A DNA stretch of 14,662 nt from DASRUP01 sp036397395 (GTDB lineage: Bacteria > Patescibacteriota > Minisyncoccia > Minisyncoccales > UBA10102), in assembly GCA_036397395.1 (NCBI GenBank), contig DASWIZ010000008.1, positions 1 through 14,662 on the forward strand. The letters run 5' to 3'. Both the position numbers and the translations under genes were made by a program. Below, one piece after another: positions 1 to 5,895 of this stretch; within the stretch, counting starts at the first letter, position 1, and every line of letters begins with the position of its first letter. The notes below the pieces were generated by a model. The model ran no database searches. It was not told the origin of the DNA and worked only from the letters and a program-made list of their open reading frames with translations.

Positions 1-1
1 T

Positions 2-241
2 ATGGCAAACGTAACTATCTACACAACGCCCACGTGCGTGTATTGCCGCGAGGCAAAAGAGTTTTTTAAGGAGCATAACGTGGAATACGAAGAAAAGGAC
101 GTGGTGCAGGATGAACAGGCCAGAAACGATATGATCCAAAAATCCGGCCAAATGGGCGTGCCCGTAATCGACGTAAACGGGGAAATTATTATTGGATACA
201 ATAAGAAAAAACTTGTGGAGTTGCTTGGAGTACGGGTGTAA
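2..241 (+). CDS. YruB-type glutaredoxin (copy 1)
   Basis: A 79-residue glutaredoxin-fold protein, probably a cytoplasmic thiol-disulfide oxidoreductase. The redox motif C-V-Y-C (residues 12-15) follows the first beta strand after T-T-P-T. The cis-proline segment M-G-V-P-V-I-D is near residues 51-57, and the end has the I-I-G-Y glycine turn typical of the thiol-binding site. Length matches the YruB-like glutaredoxin family. It is paralogous to 12554-12790, at roughly two thirds of residues, and more distantly to 6170-6406. The small membrane gene at 246 follows after 4 nt, so they are probably cotranscribed. The ATG is at base 2, so its promoter lies outside the window. The redox role is established for the family; the physiological partner is unknown. 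Confidence 0.93.
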   Translation: MANVTIYTTPTCVYCREAKEFFKEHNVEYEEKDVVQDEQARNDMIQKSGQMGVPVIDVNGEIIIGYNKKKLVELLGVRV

Positions 242-245
242 ACGT

Positions 246-467
246 ATGGATATTACCCATGTGTTAGAACTTGTTGGCTTTACCCTTGATGTAGCGGGGA
301 AAATTATGATTGCCTTTACCGCGATTATGGTACACCAACGGTTTTGGAAAGAACATAAAGTAGATGAGAAAGTGTTCCAAACAATGCGCCGCGAGCGTTT
401 GGTCGGAATTTGGGGAATTGTATTTATTATTGCTGGGTTCTTGCTTCAGCTGCCGGCAAAGTTTTAA
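246..467 (+). CDS. small two-TM membrane protein, unknown function
   Basis: A 73-residue protein with two hydrophobic segments, about residues 7-27 and 52-69, separated by a charged, basic loop rich in K, R, E and H (V-H-Q-R-F-W-K-E-H-K and M-R-R-E-R). I do not recognise a named family. The ATG at 246 is preferred over an upstream ATG at 192, because 192 would lie inside the glutaredoxin gene and add 18 polar residues; 246 starts 4 nt after the glutaredoxin stop. No Shine-Dalgarno sequence is visible, so translational coupling is likely. Its stop TAA (465-467) overlaps the stop of the converging gene on the other strand. It contains no cysteines, so it may be a housekeeping membrane protein rather than a redox partner. 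Confidence 0.72.
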   Translation: MDITHVLELVGFTLDVAGKIMIAFTAIMVHQRFWKEHKVDEKVFQTMRRERLVGIWGIVFIIAGFLLQLPAKF

Positions 468-826
468 TCCTCTTTCAGTTTGTGTTTGAGAAGTGCGATG
501 AGACCAGGAATGTTTTTTTGTTGGTTAATTTCCTGGGCGGACACCAGAAGATGGAGTCCGCTGTTTTGTTTTGTAAAAATTGCCGGCAACTGCACGTCGG
601 CCATATTCGGGTACTGCTTGCGGAACTCGTCCCGATGCAAAAACTCTTTCTCATAAGGGAGAGAATCGAGAAACGCTTTCCAAGTTTTGCGCATGCCGAG
701 CGGTCCGTACGTTACCATGCACAGATTGCACGGATAGGTTTTTGGCACAACAATTCGCTTAAACGTATCGCTTAGTAACGCAAAAGGAGAGGCGTCGGCG
801 TTGTACACAAAGACTAATGTTTGCAT
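464..826 (-). CDS. conserved CxxC protein of unknown function
   Basis: A 120-residue soluble protein with an N-terminal strand followed by Y-N-A-D, then a C-N-L-C motif at residues 33-36 followed by M-V-T-Y-G and M-R-K-x-W-K-x-F-L. This layout resembles a conserved hypothetical family seen in many bacteria; I cannot attach a tested function. The C-x-x-C next to an aromatic and glycine turn suggests a metal or redox site, which is inference. The start at 826 is preceded on the minus strand by an AATAAT box at 837-832, ending 5 nt before the ATG, and no Shine-Dalgarno is visible. It is divergent from the ArsR gene at 905, so the 78-nt gap may carry promoters for both. Its stop overlaps the stop of the gene at 246-467 in a shared TTAA. 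Confidence 0.82.
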   Translation of the reverse strand: MQTLVFVYNADASPFALLSDTFKRIVVPKTYPCNLCMVTYGPLGMRKTWKAFLDSLPYEKEFLHRDEFRKQYPNMADVQLPAIFTKQNSGLHLLVSAQEINQQKNIPGLIALLKHKLKED

Positions 827-868
827 ATACTATTATTTTCTCCCATTCGCAAAAATATGCAAAGGGGG

Positions 869-904
869 TTGACAGGGGTTTGTCGTATGAAGTAAAGTTC
901 ATAT
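869..904 (+). promoter_or_regulatory. promoter and ArsR-type operator of the mer-like operon
   Basis: A consensus -35 TTGACA (869-874) lies 18 nt from a -10-like TAAAGT (893-898). A perfect interrupted palindrome, TATGAA-N6-TTCATA (886-903), covers the -10. Its core TGAA-N6-TTCA is the form bound by many SmtB/CzrA/ArsR-family repressors. The ArsR start codon at 905 lies 6 nt after the -10 box, so the predicted transcript begins at or next to the ATG and would be leaderless. Repressor binding here would block polymerase, which fits autoregulation by the ArsR encoded immediately downstream. Spacing and sequence are seen directly; binding is inferred. Confidence 0.75.
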
Positions 905-1219
905 ATGGAGGCAAGGCAAAAGCACAAACATGAGCCGTACAAGATTTTCTTTGAGACATTAAGTAACAAGGCGCGATGGGAGATTATCCATCTTCTCCAA
1001 AAAGGCGAGCGCAATGTCACCGGCATCGCAAAAGATTTGGGCTACGAGCAAAGCCTGGTTTCCCATCACTTAAAACGCCTGGAAATCTGTGGATTCGTGA
1101 AGGTGGAACAGAACGGCAAGGAGCGGGTATATCAACTAAACAAACTTATAATTCCGCTGCTTAACCTGGTGGATAAACATATTAATACTTTTTGTGTATA
1201 CTGCGCCGCAAAGCTATGA
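905..1219 (+). CDS. ArsR/SmtB-family metal-sensing repressor
   Basis: A 104-residue winged-helix repressor, expected to bind operator DNA and release it when a metal or metalloid binds. The helix-turn-helix spans about residues 36-61 (G-I-A-K-D-L-G-Y then S-L-V-S-H-H-L-K-R-L), followed by the wing (V-E-Q-N-G-K-E-R-V-Y). Cysteines lie at 62, 97 and 100; the C-terminal C-V-Y-C sits in the dimerisation helix region where several ArsR proteins place inducer sites. The classic ELCVCDL motif is absent, so the sensing site differs from canonical ArsR. It heads the MerC-MerA operon, overlapping the next gene by ATGA. I infer Hg(II) or a similar soft metal as inducer. A TGAA-N6-TTCA operator covers its promoter. 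Confidence 0.93.
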   Translation: MEARQKHKHEPYKIFFETLSNKARWEIIHLLQKGERNVTGIAKDLGYEQSLVSHHLKRLEICGFVKVEQNGKERVYQLNKLIIPLLNLVDKHINTFCVYCAAKL

Positions 1220-1620
1220 CCATTCTTTCCAAGAAATTACTTACGCAATTGGCGCCGGTTTTGGGCGCAGGAGCGGTAGGGGCATGTCCCCTGTGCTGGA
1301 TTGGTTCAGCGTCCCTTCTTACGTACCTCGGGCTTGGCGCGCTTGTACCGATTTGGCAGTGGGTTGTGGCAGTTTTCTTAGGGTTCGCCTTTGCCGGATT
1401 TATTCTTGATTTTCGCTCACACGGAAAACTGTATCCGCTTCTTTTGCTTCTTGTTGGCGGGGCGCTGCTTTTCTACGGCAGGTACGGGCCTTTTGGCGGA
1501 GAAGGGTTTGGTGGCTGGCAGATTTGGGGTCCCGGAGCTGTTTTGATTCTTGCCGCGGTTATCCTCAATAAGCGCCAGTTTTCGAAAAAGCTATCACATA
1601 AACATCATGAAAACATTTGA
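1216..1620 (+). CDS. MerC-like four-TM metal transport protein
   Basis: A 134-residue integral membrane protein with about four hydrophobic segments (roughly 12-30, 33-60, 69-85, 100-116). The first contains G-A-C-P-L-C-W (Cys24 and Cys27) followed by a G-L-G turn, arranged like the metal-binding Cys pair of MerC-type mercury importers. MerC proteins pass Hg(II) through the inner membrane to cytosolic MerA. Here merA follows directly with a 14-nt overlap, which supports the role. The ATG at 1216 overlaps the ArsR stop (ATGA), so it is preferred over 1192. The tail is basic and His-rich (K-L-S-H-K-H-H). A truncated relative begins at 5749. MerT and MerF are alternatives; both are also Cys-pair importers. 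Confidence 0.8.
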   Translation: MTILSKKLLTQLAPVLGAGAVGACPLCWIGSASLLTYLGLGALVPIWQWVVAVFLGFAFAGFILDFRSHGKLYPLLLLLVGGALLFYGRYGPFGGEGFGGWQIWGPGAVLILAAVILNKRQFSKKLSHKHHENI

Positions 1621-3010
1621 TCTTATCATTATCGGCGGGGGAGCGGGAGCGTTTGCGGCAGCGATACGCGCCAACGAGCTACAAGCCAAAACTGCAATGG
1701 TGAACATAGGGCTTCCGCTTGGCGGCACGTGCGTAAATGTTGGATGCGTGCCCTCAAAGGCGCTGCTGTGGGCGGGCGAAACTCTTCACCATGCAAAACA
1801 CCACGGCATTCCGGGCGTCGAGCTTGAAGTGAAGAGCTTCGACTTTCAAAAAGTGGTGCAAGATGAGCTGGCGCTTGTGGAAAAACTGCGCCAAGAAAAA
1901 TACGAAAAAGTATTAAAGTATCTCGAAAACGTAACTGTTATTGAGGGAAAAGCTAAGTTTGTCTCCCCCACCGAAGTTGAAATAAATGGAGAAAAGCTAC
2001 AAGCAGACAAATTTATCGTCGCGGCTGGCTCTACCGCCAATGTGCCGCCGATCGAGGGTATACGTGATGTCGGCTATCTTACGCATATCGAGGCGTTGCG
2101 CTTGGAAAAGCAGCCAAAAGAACTTATCGTCGTTGGGGCCGGGCCCACGGGGCTTGAATTCGCGCAAATGTATGCGCGCTTTGGCACGAAAGTCACGATT
2201 CTCGAGTACGGGCCGAGCATTTTCGGCCCGGGCGAGCCGGAGCTGGTAAATAAACTTGCGGAGATTCTTGCGTCAGAGGGGATTATTATTTACACAAACG
2301 CAAAAGTGACAAAGGTTCGTGTGGAGCAAGGGAGGAAGACTTTAACGTTTGAGACGGACGGGCAAACGAAGGAGGTGGTGGCGGACGAGATTCTGCTGGC
2401 CGCGGGCAAGACGGCAAACACCGAAGGACTCGGCCTTGAGAAAGTCGGCGTTGATGTTGATAAGAGAAAGGCAGTCGTGGTCAATCAATTCTTCCAAACT
2501 TCAGCTAAGCATATCTTTGCAGTTGGCGATGTTACCAATGGGCCGTTGCGGCTTGAACCGACAGCCGGACGAGAAGGAACACTTGCCGCGGAAAACGCCC
2601 TCAAGGGCGCGACGCTTTCCATTAATTACAATACGGTGCCTTATACCATTTTTACCGACCCTCAGCTTGCCGGCGTGGGTTTCACCGAGGACGAGCAGAT
2701 GAAACAGATTGGTGTTTGTGCCTGCCGCACAGTTTCGTTTGCCGACGTGCCAAAAGCCATGATTATGCGCCGCACCGAAGGGTTTATAAAAATGTCTATT
2801 CATCCGGAAACGAAACAAATTCTCGGAGTGCATATACTAGCTCCGAACGCGGGAGAGCTTATTGCCGAAGCCATGATGCTGGTGAAAAACAAAAACACCA
2901 TCGATGATGTGGTTAATTCCCTGCCCATGTTCCCCACGCTTTCAGAAGCCATAAAGATCGTTGCATTGTCGTATACCAAAGACATTAGTAAATTAAGTTG
3001 TTGTATATGA
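1607..3010 (+). CDS. merA: mercuric reductase (flavoprotein disulfide reductase)
   Basis: A 467-residue FAD-dependent pyridine nucleotide-disulfide oxidoreductase. It shows the FAD motif G-G-G-A-G-A-F near residue 10, the redox pair G-G-T-C-V-N-V-G-C-V-P-S-K (Cys42 and Cys47), the NAD(P)H motif V-G-A-G-P-T-G-L-E-F near 165, the second FAD motif F-A-V-G-D-V-T, and a C-terminal dimerisation domain. The decisive feature is the C-terminal Cys465-Cys466 in L-S-C-C-I: a terminal vicinal Cys pair delivers Hg(II) to the active site in MerA and is absent from dihydrolipoamide dehydrogenase. The N-terminal HMA domain found in many MerA proteins is missing, and no merB or merP is present. It reduces Hg(II) to Hg(0) with NADPH in the cytosol. 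The start at 1607 matches the family N-terminus; an upstream ATG at 1550 is inside the previous gene. Confidence 0.93.
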   Translation: MKTFDLIIIGGGAGAFAAAIRANELQAKTAMVNIGLPLGGTCVNVGCVPSKALLWAGETLHHAKHHGIPGVELEVKSFDFQKVVQDELALVEKLRQEKYEKVLKYLENVTVIEGKAKFVSPTEVEINGEKLQADKFIVAAGSTANVPPIEGIRDVGYLTHIEALRLEKQPKELIVVGAGPTGLEFAQMYARFGTKVTILEYGPSIFGPGEPELVNKLAEILASEGIIIYTNAKVTKVRVEQGRKTLTFETDGQTKEVVADEILLAAGKTANTEGLGLEKVGVDVDKRKAVVVNQFFQTSAKHIFAVGDVTNGPLRLEPTAGREGTLAAENALKGATLSINYNTVPYTIFTDPQLAGVGFTEDEQMKQIGVCACRTVSFADVPKAMIMRRTEGFIKMSIHPETKQILGVHILAPNAGELIAEAMMLVKNKNTIDDVVNSLPMFPTLSEAIKIVALSYTKDISKLSCCI

Positions 3011-3011
3011 A
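2998..3011 (+). repeat. gene-junction repeat, copy 1
   Basis: The 14-nt string TTGTTGTATATGAA spans the merA 3' end and the phosphatase start codon. An identical string occurs at 3468-3481, at the next gene junction. In both copies it encodes the upstream C-terminus C-C-I and the ATGA stop/start overlap. Confidence 0.8.
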
Positions 3012-3480
3012 CCCAGAACATCCACAAATCCAAACATTGGAGTACAACTACATCACCGACGGCATTTACATCGGCACAAATCAGTGCTGCCAAACCCATT
3101 TTGACGAGAAACTCAAGAAAGAGGGCATTACTGTCGATGTTTCTTTGGAGGAAGAACGAGTTGATACGCCCTTTGGTGTTGATTTTTACGTTTGGATTCC
3201 CATAAAAAATCATACCGCTCCCACCCAAGAACAGCTTGAATTTGGCGTATCGGTATTAGAAAAGCTTGTGGCAATGGAAAGGAAAATATACATCCACTGT
3301 CAAAACGGCCACGGCCGAGCTCCGACAGTGGTAGCCGCGTACCTTATCAAAAACGGGAAAAGCGTTGATGAGGCGATTGATTTCATTAAGAACAAACGCC
3401 CAACCATACATCTTGAGCAAATCCAAAAAGAATCATTGGTTGAGTTTTCAAAAAACTTTAATAAATCTTGTTGTATATGA
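3007..3480 (+). CDS. dual-specificity-type protein phosphatase
   Basis: A 157-residue cysteine-based phosphatase. The P-loop I-H-C-Q-N-G-H-G-R-A-P-T carries nucleophile Cys98 and phosphate-binding Arg104, in the H-C-x5-R form of the DSP/PTP superfamily. An N-terminal segment (Y-I-T-D-G-I-Y-I-G, residues 15-23) matches the opening strand of DSPs. The preceding loop contains N-Q-C-C-Q-T-H-F with a vicinal Cys pair (27-28). The C-terminus reads K-S-C-C-I, copying the end of MerA. ATGA overlaps couple it to merA upstream and to the DUF3105 fusion downstream. A phosphatase within a metal-resistance operon is unexpected; its substrate is unknown. One possibility is redox or metal control through its extra cysteines. 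Confidence 0.88.
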   Translation: MNPEHPQIQTLEYNYITDGIYIGTNQCCQTHFDEKLKKEGITVDVSLEEERVDTPFGVDFYVWIPIKNHTAPTQEQLEFGVSVLEKLVAMERKIYIHCQNGHGRAPTVVAAYLIKNGKSVDEAIDFIKNKRPTIHLEQIQKESLVEFSKNFNKSCCI

Positions 3481-3481
3481 A
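3468..3481 (+). repeat. gene-junction repeat, copy 2
   Basis: A second exact copy of TTGTTGTATATGAA, 470 nt after the first. It spans the phosphatase C-terminus (C-C-I, stop) and the start codon of the DUF3105-thioredoxin gene. Sequence just upstream is also A/T-rich but not identical. Confidence 0.8.
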
Positions 3482-4454
3482 AAAATTCCTCACTATTGCC
3501 GGAATTTGCTGTGTCCTGCCGCTCATTGTTATTGCGGCAATCTTTTGGGTATTGAGCAACGATAATCCAGACTCCGTTTCAGAGCAGGGAACGCCTATCG
3601 GCCAAGAAATTCCTGTTCTCGGAAGAGAACATGTGCCGGAAGGAACAAAAGTGACTGATTATAACTCAAACCCTCCGACTTCAGGCAAGCACTGGCCCTC
3701 TCCTGCAGAATGGGGCGCTTATTCGTCGCCGCTTCCCGACGAGCAGCTTGTTCATAATCTTGAGCACGGCGGCATCTGGATAAGCTACAAGGAAGTGGGC
3801 GACGCGACAAAAGAGAAACTCAATGCGTTTGCCGCAACATATCCTCAAGCGGTTATTGTAACGCCCAGAGCAGAGAACGACAGCGCCATTGTCGCTGCCT
3901 CCTGGGGAAGGGCTCTCAAGTTCGAGGCGTACAACGAGCAGCTTATAGAAGATTTTATCCGGTCGAATGTGAATCGGTCGCCGGAGCCATTAGCGAGTTT
4001 GGAACAGCTGTCAGTTGCGGTCGGCAATCCTTTTCCCAGTTTTAGCGTTACCGAAGTAGATGGACGCACCATTACAAACGAAACCCTTAGAGACAAGCCG
4101 GCAATCGTGTGGTTCACCACGGAATTTTGCGTGCCTTGCCAAATTGGGGCGCGTGAGGTGTCTAAGCTGGATGATGAGCTTGGCGGAGACGCGTTTGATG
4201 TGCTGGTTATATTTGTTGACCCGCGGGAGACCGAGGAGGACTTAAGAAGCTGGCGTGAGAGGTTCGCGAGAGACGACTGGATGGTCGCGTTTGATAATTT
4301 TGCCGACGAGCAAAATGCCCTTTCTCCAAAAGTCGGCCTGAAATTTCTTGATTCAAAGTATCTTTTGGATAGAGACGGGGTTATTCAAAACATTGATTTT
4401 CAGATAGCCGATAAAAATTATCTCGATGTAATTCGCGGCGTCACTACGCAGTAA
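3477..4454 (+). CDS. membrane-anchored DUF3105-thioredoxin fusion
   Basis: A 325-residue exported fusion. Residues 5-26 form an N-terminal signal anchor. Residues about 45-175 are a DUF3105 domain, recognised by Y-N-S-N-P-P-T-S-G (62-70) and V-H-N-L-E-H-G-G (92-99). Residues about 183-325 are a TlpA/redoxin-type thioredoxin domain with W-F-T-T-E-F-C-V-P-C (Cys218 and Cys221) and V-D-P-R-E near the central strand. DUF3105 is an extracytoplasmic domain of unknown function whose conserved histidines suggest metal binding. Fusing it to a thioredoxin suggests reduction of, or metal transfer to, thiols outside the membrane. It overlaps the phosphatase by ATGA and is followed 1 nt later by a Cys-motif membrane protein that may supply electrons or metal. 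The function is inferred. Confidence 0.9.
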   Translation: MKKFLTIAGICCVLPLIVIAAIFWVLSNDNPDSVSEQGTPIGQEIPVLGREHVPEGTKVTDYNSNPPTSGKHWPSPAEWGAYSSPLPDEQLVHNLEHGGIWISYKEVGDATKEKLNAFAATYPQAVIVTPRAENDSAIVAASWGRALKFEAYNEQLIEDFIRSNVNRSPEPLASLEQLSVAVGNPFPSFSVTEVDGRTITNETLRDKPAIVWFTTEFCVPCQIGAREVSKLDDELGGDAFDVLVIFVDPRETEEDLRSWRERFARDDWMVAFDNFADEQNALSPKVGLKFLDSKYLLDRDGVIQNIDFQIADKNYLDVIRGVTTQ

Positions 4455-4455
4455 T

Positions 4456-4896
4456 ATGGGATCAATACTCATTATAGAATTATGGAAACACAGGTGGCCC
4501 GCGCTTTCGGCGCTGGGAACGATGCTTGTTGTATTTTTCTGGCCGTCAATTCCGCTCAAAGGAGTGGGAAACTGGCTTCAATTTTTCTATTATTACACCC
4601 CCCAAAACTTTCTCTACGCGCTGCTCACTCTTCTTGCGGGGTTGTATGTCGGCATTTACGTTTACAACAAAACGGTCTGCACAACATGTCGCGTTGGCAC
4701 GGAGAAAACCGGAACAGCTGGCCTTTTGGGCGGTGTTCTCTTGGGCGCGTGTCCCGCGTGCATTCCGGTTTTGGCCGTTTTCCTGCCTCTCGGAGTCAGT
4801 GTGTATTTATCGAGAATTAGCTGGGTGTTCCTGATTTTATCTATAGCGCTTATAACCTTTTTAATGTATCGAATGAACGGGTTTAAAAAAGCATAG
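4456..4896 (+). CDS. multi-TM membrane protein with two Cys pairs
   Basis: A 146-residue membrane protein with about four hydrophobic segments (15-30, 52-70, 87-113, 118-137). It carries a C-T-T-C pair (Cys75, Cys78) in the loop after the second segment and G-A-C-P-A-C-I-P (Cys99, Cys102) inside the third. The second motif strongly resembles the Cys pair of the MerC-like protein at 1216 and of the protein at 5234. Being last in the mer-like operon and next to a thioredoxin fusion suggests it moves metal or electrons across the membrane. No named family is recognised. The ATG lies 1 nt after the upstream stop (TAATATG), with no Shine-Dalgarno. 46 nt of A/T-rich sequence without a clear terminator follows. 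Confidence 0.82.
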   Translation: MGSILIIELWKHRWPALSALGTMLVVFFWPSIPLKGVGNWLQFFYYYTPQNFLYALLTLLAGLYVGIYVYNKTVCTTCRVGTEKTGTAGLLGGVLLGACPACIPVLAVFLPLGVSVYLSRISWVFLILSIALITFLMYRMNGFKKA

Positions 4897-4942
4897 AAAA
4901 AAGTCGATAAAGAAATAATCATAATATGTAACCAACGAAACT

Positions 4943-5170
4943 ATGGCAAAAACAATTACCACAGAAGAACTCAAACAGAAGATAGACAATAAAGAAGATT
5001 TTGCGCTCGTGGACACGCTCATGGAAAACAGCTATGAGATGCGCCACATTCCGGGAGCCAAAAGCGTTCCCTACGGAACCGACTTTATGGAGGAGTTTGA
5101 GAAAGAGGCAGGAGCCTCCAAAGACGCTGAAATCATAACCTACTGCGCTTCCAATGGTTGCCAAAGGTGA
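4943..5170 (+). pseudogene. 3'-truncated rhodanese-like protein
   Basis: This frame encodes 75 residues that align with the first 75 of the complete rhodanese at 9759-10130: T-I-T-x-E-E-L, then F-A-L-V-D-T and R-H-I-P-G-A, ending in Y-C-A-S-N-G-C-Q-R with catalytic Cys68. The protein stops just after the active-site loop, so the C-terminal half of the fold is missing. Shifting back one base at about 5167 reads on as V-K-A-P-N-Q-I-A-T-K-Q-N-G-F-F to a stop at 5212-5214, resembling the missing K-A-A helix and G-Y/G-F turn. A frameshift followed by loss of the remainder is the best explanation. A short functional peptide is possible but unlikely. A CATAAT box lies at 4920-4925. Confidence 0.75.
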
Positions 5171-5233
5171 AAGCGCCTAATCAAATCGCAACGAAGCAAA
5201 ACGGGTTCTTTTAGCGAAACAAGGAATATGCGA

Positions 5234-5737
5234 ATGTTGAATTTCGGAAAAACAATCATACAGGCCGCGGGAGTCGTTTTGGCGACGTGGAAGTATAGAG
5301 TGCTCTTTGGGGCGAGTGCGGCCGGCATGTTTGTGCTCTTTGTGGCGATTCCCGTGTGGGTTGTGCCGGGGAATAGCTTTGCTTTTCAGCTGTCTTTGTT
5401 TACATTCCAAGACTTTATCGTTCTTGCCTTTCTTTCTCTTCTGAATAGTTTATTTGTCACTATGCAAATATATGCCATGCGAATGACCCGGGCTGTTGTT
5501 CCCGGGGTGGCCACGAGCGCGGGCGGGGGAGCAAGCGCCTTGTTTGCCGGCATTGCGGGCACCGCCTTTTGCGCCTCGTGCCTGGCGCCCTTGTTTGCCT
5601 TTTTCGGTATAGGATTCGGGGGCGTAATTTTTGTACTTGAGTATCGTTACTATTTTGTCGCCGTCATAACGCTACTTATGCTCATTGCCATATATTTATC
5701 GGCACGAAAGATAAACAAAATTTGTATTTCGTGCTAA
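5234..5737 (+). CDS. multi-TM membrane protein with Cys motifs
   Basis: A 167-residue membrane protein with about five hydrophobic segments (24-45, 59-80, 88-112, 114-135, 139-157). It has A-F-C-A-S-C-L-A-P-L (Cys113, Cys116) within a segment, followed by a phenylalanine- and glycine-rich turn. The C-terminus is K-I-C-I-S-C (Cys164, Cys167). The intramembrane Cys pair parallels the proteins at 1216 and 4456, suggesting a soft-metal transporter; no family is recognised with certainty. Two in-frame ATGs exist. AAGGA at 5221-5225 is 8 nt before the ATG at 5234 but only 2 nt before that at 5228, so 5234 is preferred. It sits between two broken genes, the rhodanese at 4943 and the MerC-like remnant at 5749, as the only intact member of a decayed cluster. 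Confidence 0.8.
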   Translation: MLNFGKTIIQAAGVVLATWKYRVLFGASAAGMFVLFVAIPVWVVPGNSFAFQLSLFTFQDFIVLAFLSLLNSLFVTMQIYAMRMTRAVVPGVATSAGGGASALFAGIAGTAFCASCLAPLFAFFGIGFGGVIFVLEYRYYFVAVITLLMLIAIYLSARKINKICISC

Positions 5738-5748
5738 ACGAAAATTGT

Positions 5749-5895
5749 ATGAAAATGTGGCTTAAAAAATTGCTTACGACATTAGCTCCTGTCTTGGGAG
5801 CCGGTAATTTGATTTTTTTGGATACCCTGTGTCCACCTACGAAGTGGACATCGGTTATTCGTCATCGCCCATTCGATAGAGAGTCAATAATCTGA
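5749..5895 (+). pseudogene. truncated second copy of the MerC-like gene
   Basis: The first ~19 residues (L-K-K-L-L-T-T-L-A-P-V-L-G-A-G) match the start of the MerC-like protein at 1216 (S-K-K-L-L-T-Q-L-A-P-V-L-G-A-G). After about base 5805 the similarity ends abruptly, just before the expected Cys pair, and the frame runs through unrelated sequence to a TGA at 5893-5895. The non-matching tail overlaps the end of the minus-strand gene at 5862-6173. A short inverted repeat lies just past the breakpoint, at 5830-5850. I read this as the 5' remnant of a MerC paralogue cut by a rearrangement. It follows the membrane gene at 5234 by 11 nt, so it was once part of that operon. Confidence 0.8.
5830..5850. 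repeat. inverted repeat at the MerC breakpoint
   Basis: TGTCCAC (5830-5836) and GTGGACA (5844-5850) form a perfect 7-bp inverted repeat around a 7-nt loop. No T-run follows on either strand, so it is not a convincing intrinsic terminator. It lies just past the truncated merC homology and 11 nt beyond the stop of the minus-strand gene at 5862. It could be a residue of a rearrangement or of mobile-element ends; no transposase is present. Confidence 0.55.

Noticed and set aside
2501..3228. Open frames on the minus strand within merA and the phosphatase (110 and 142 codons)
   Set aside because: They lie opposite well-supported genes, lack recognisable domains and have unlike composition; typical antisense shadows.
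5727..5743. TTTCGT-N5-ACGAAA inverted repeat before the MerC remnant
   Set aside because: A 6-bp A/T-rich repeat spanning the end of a gene; no T-run and no second copy, so no function is claimed.
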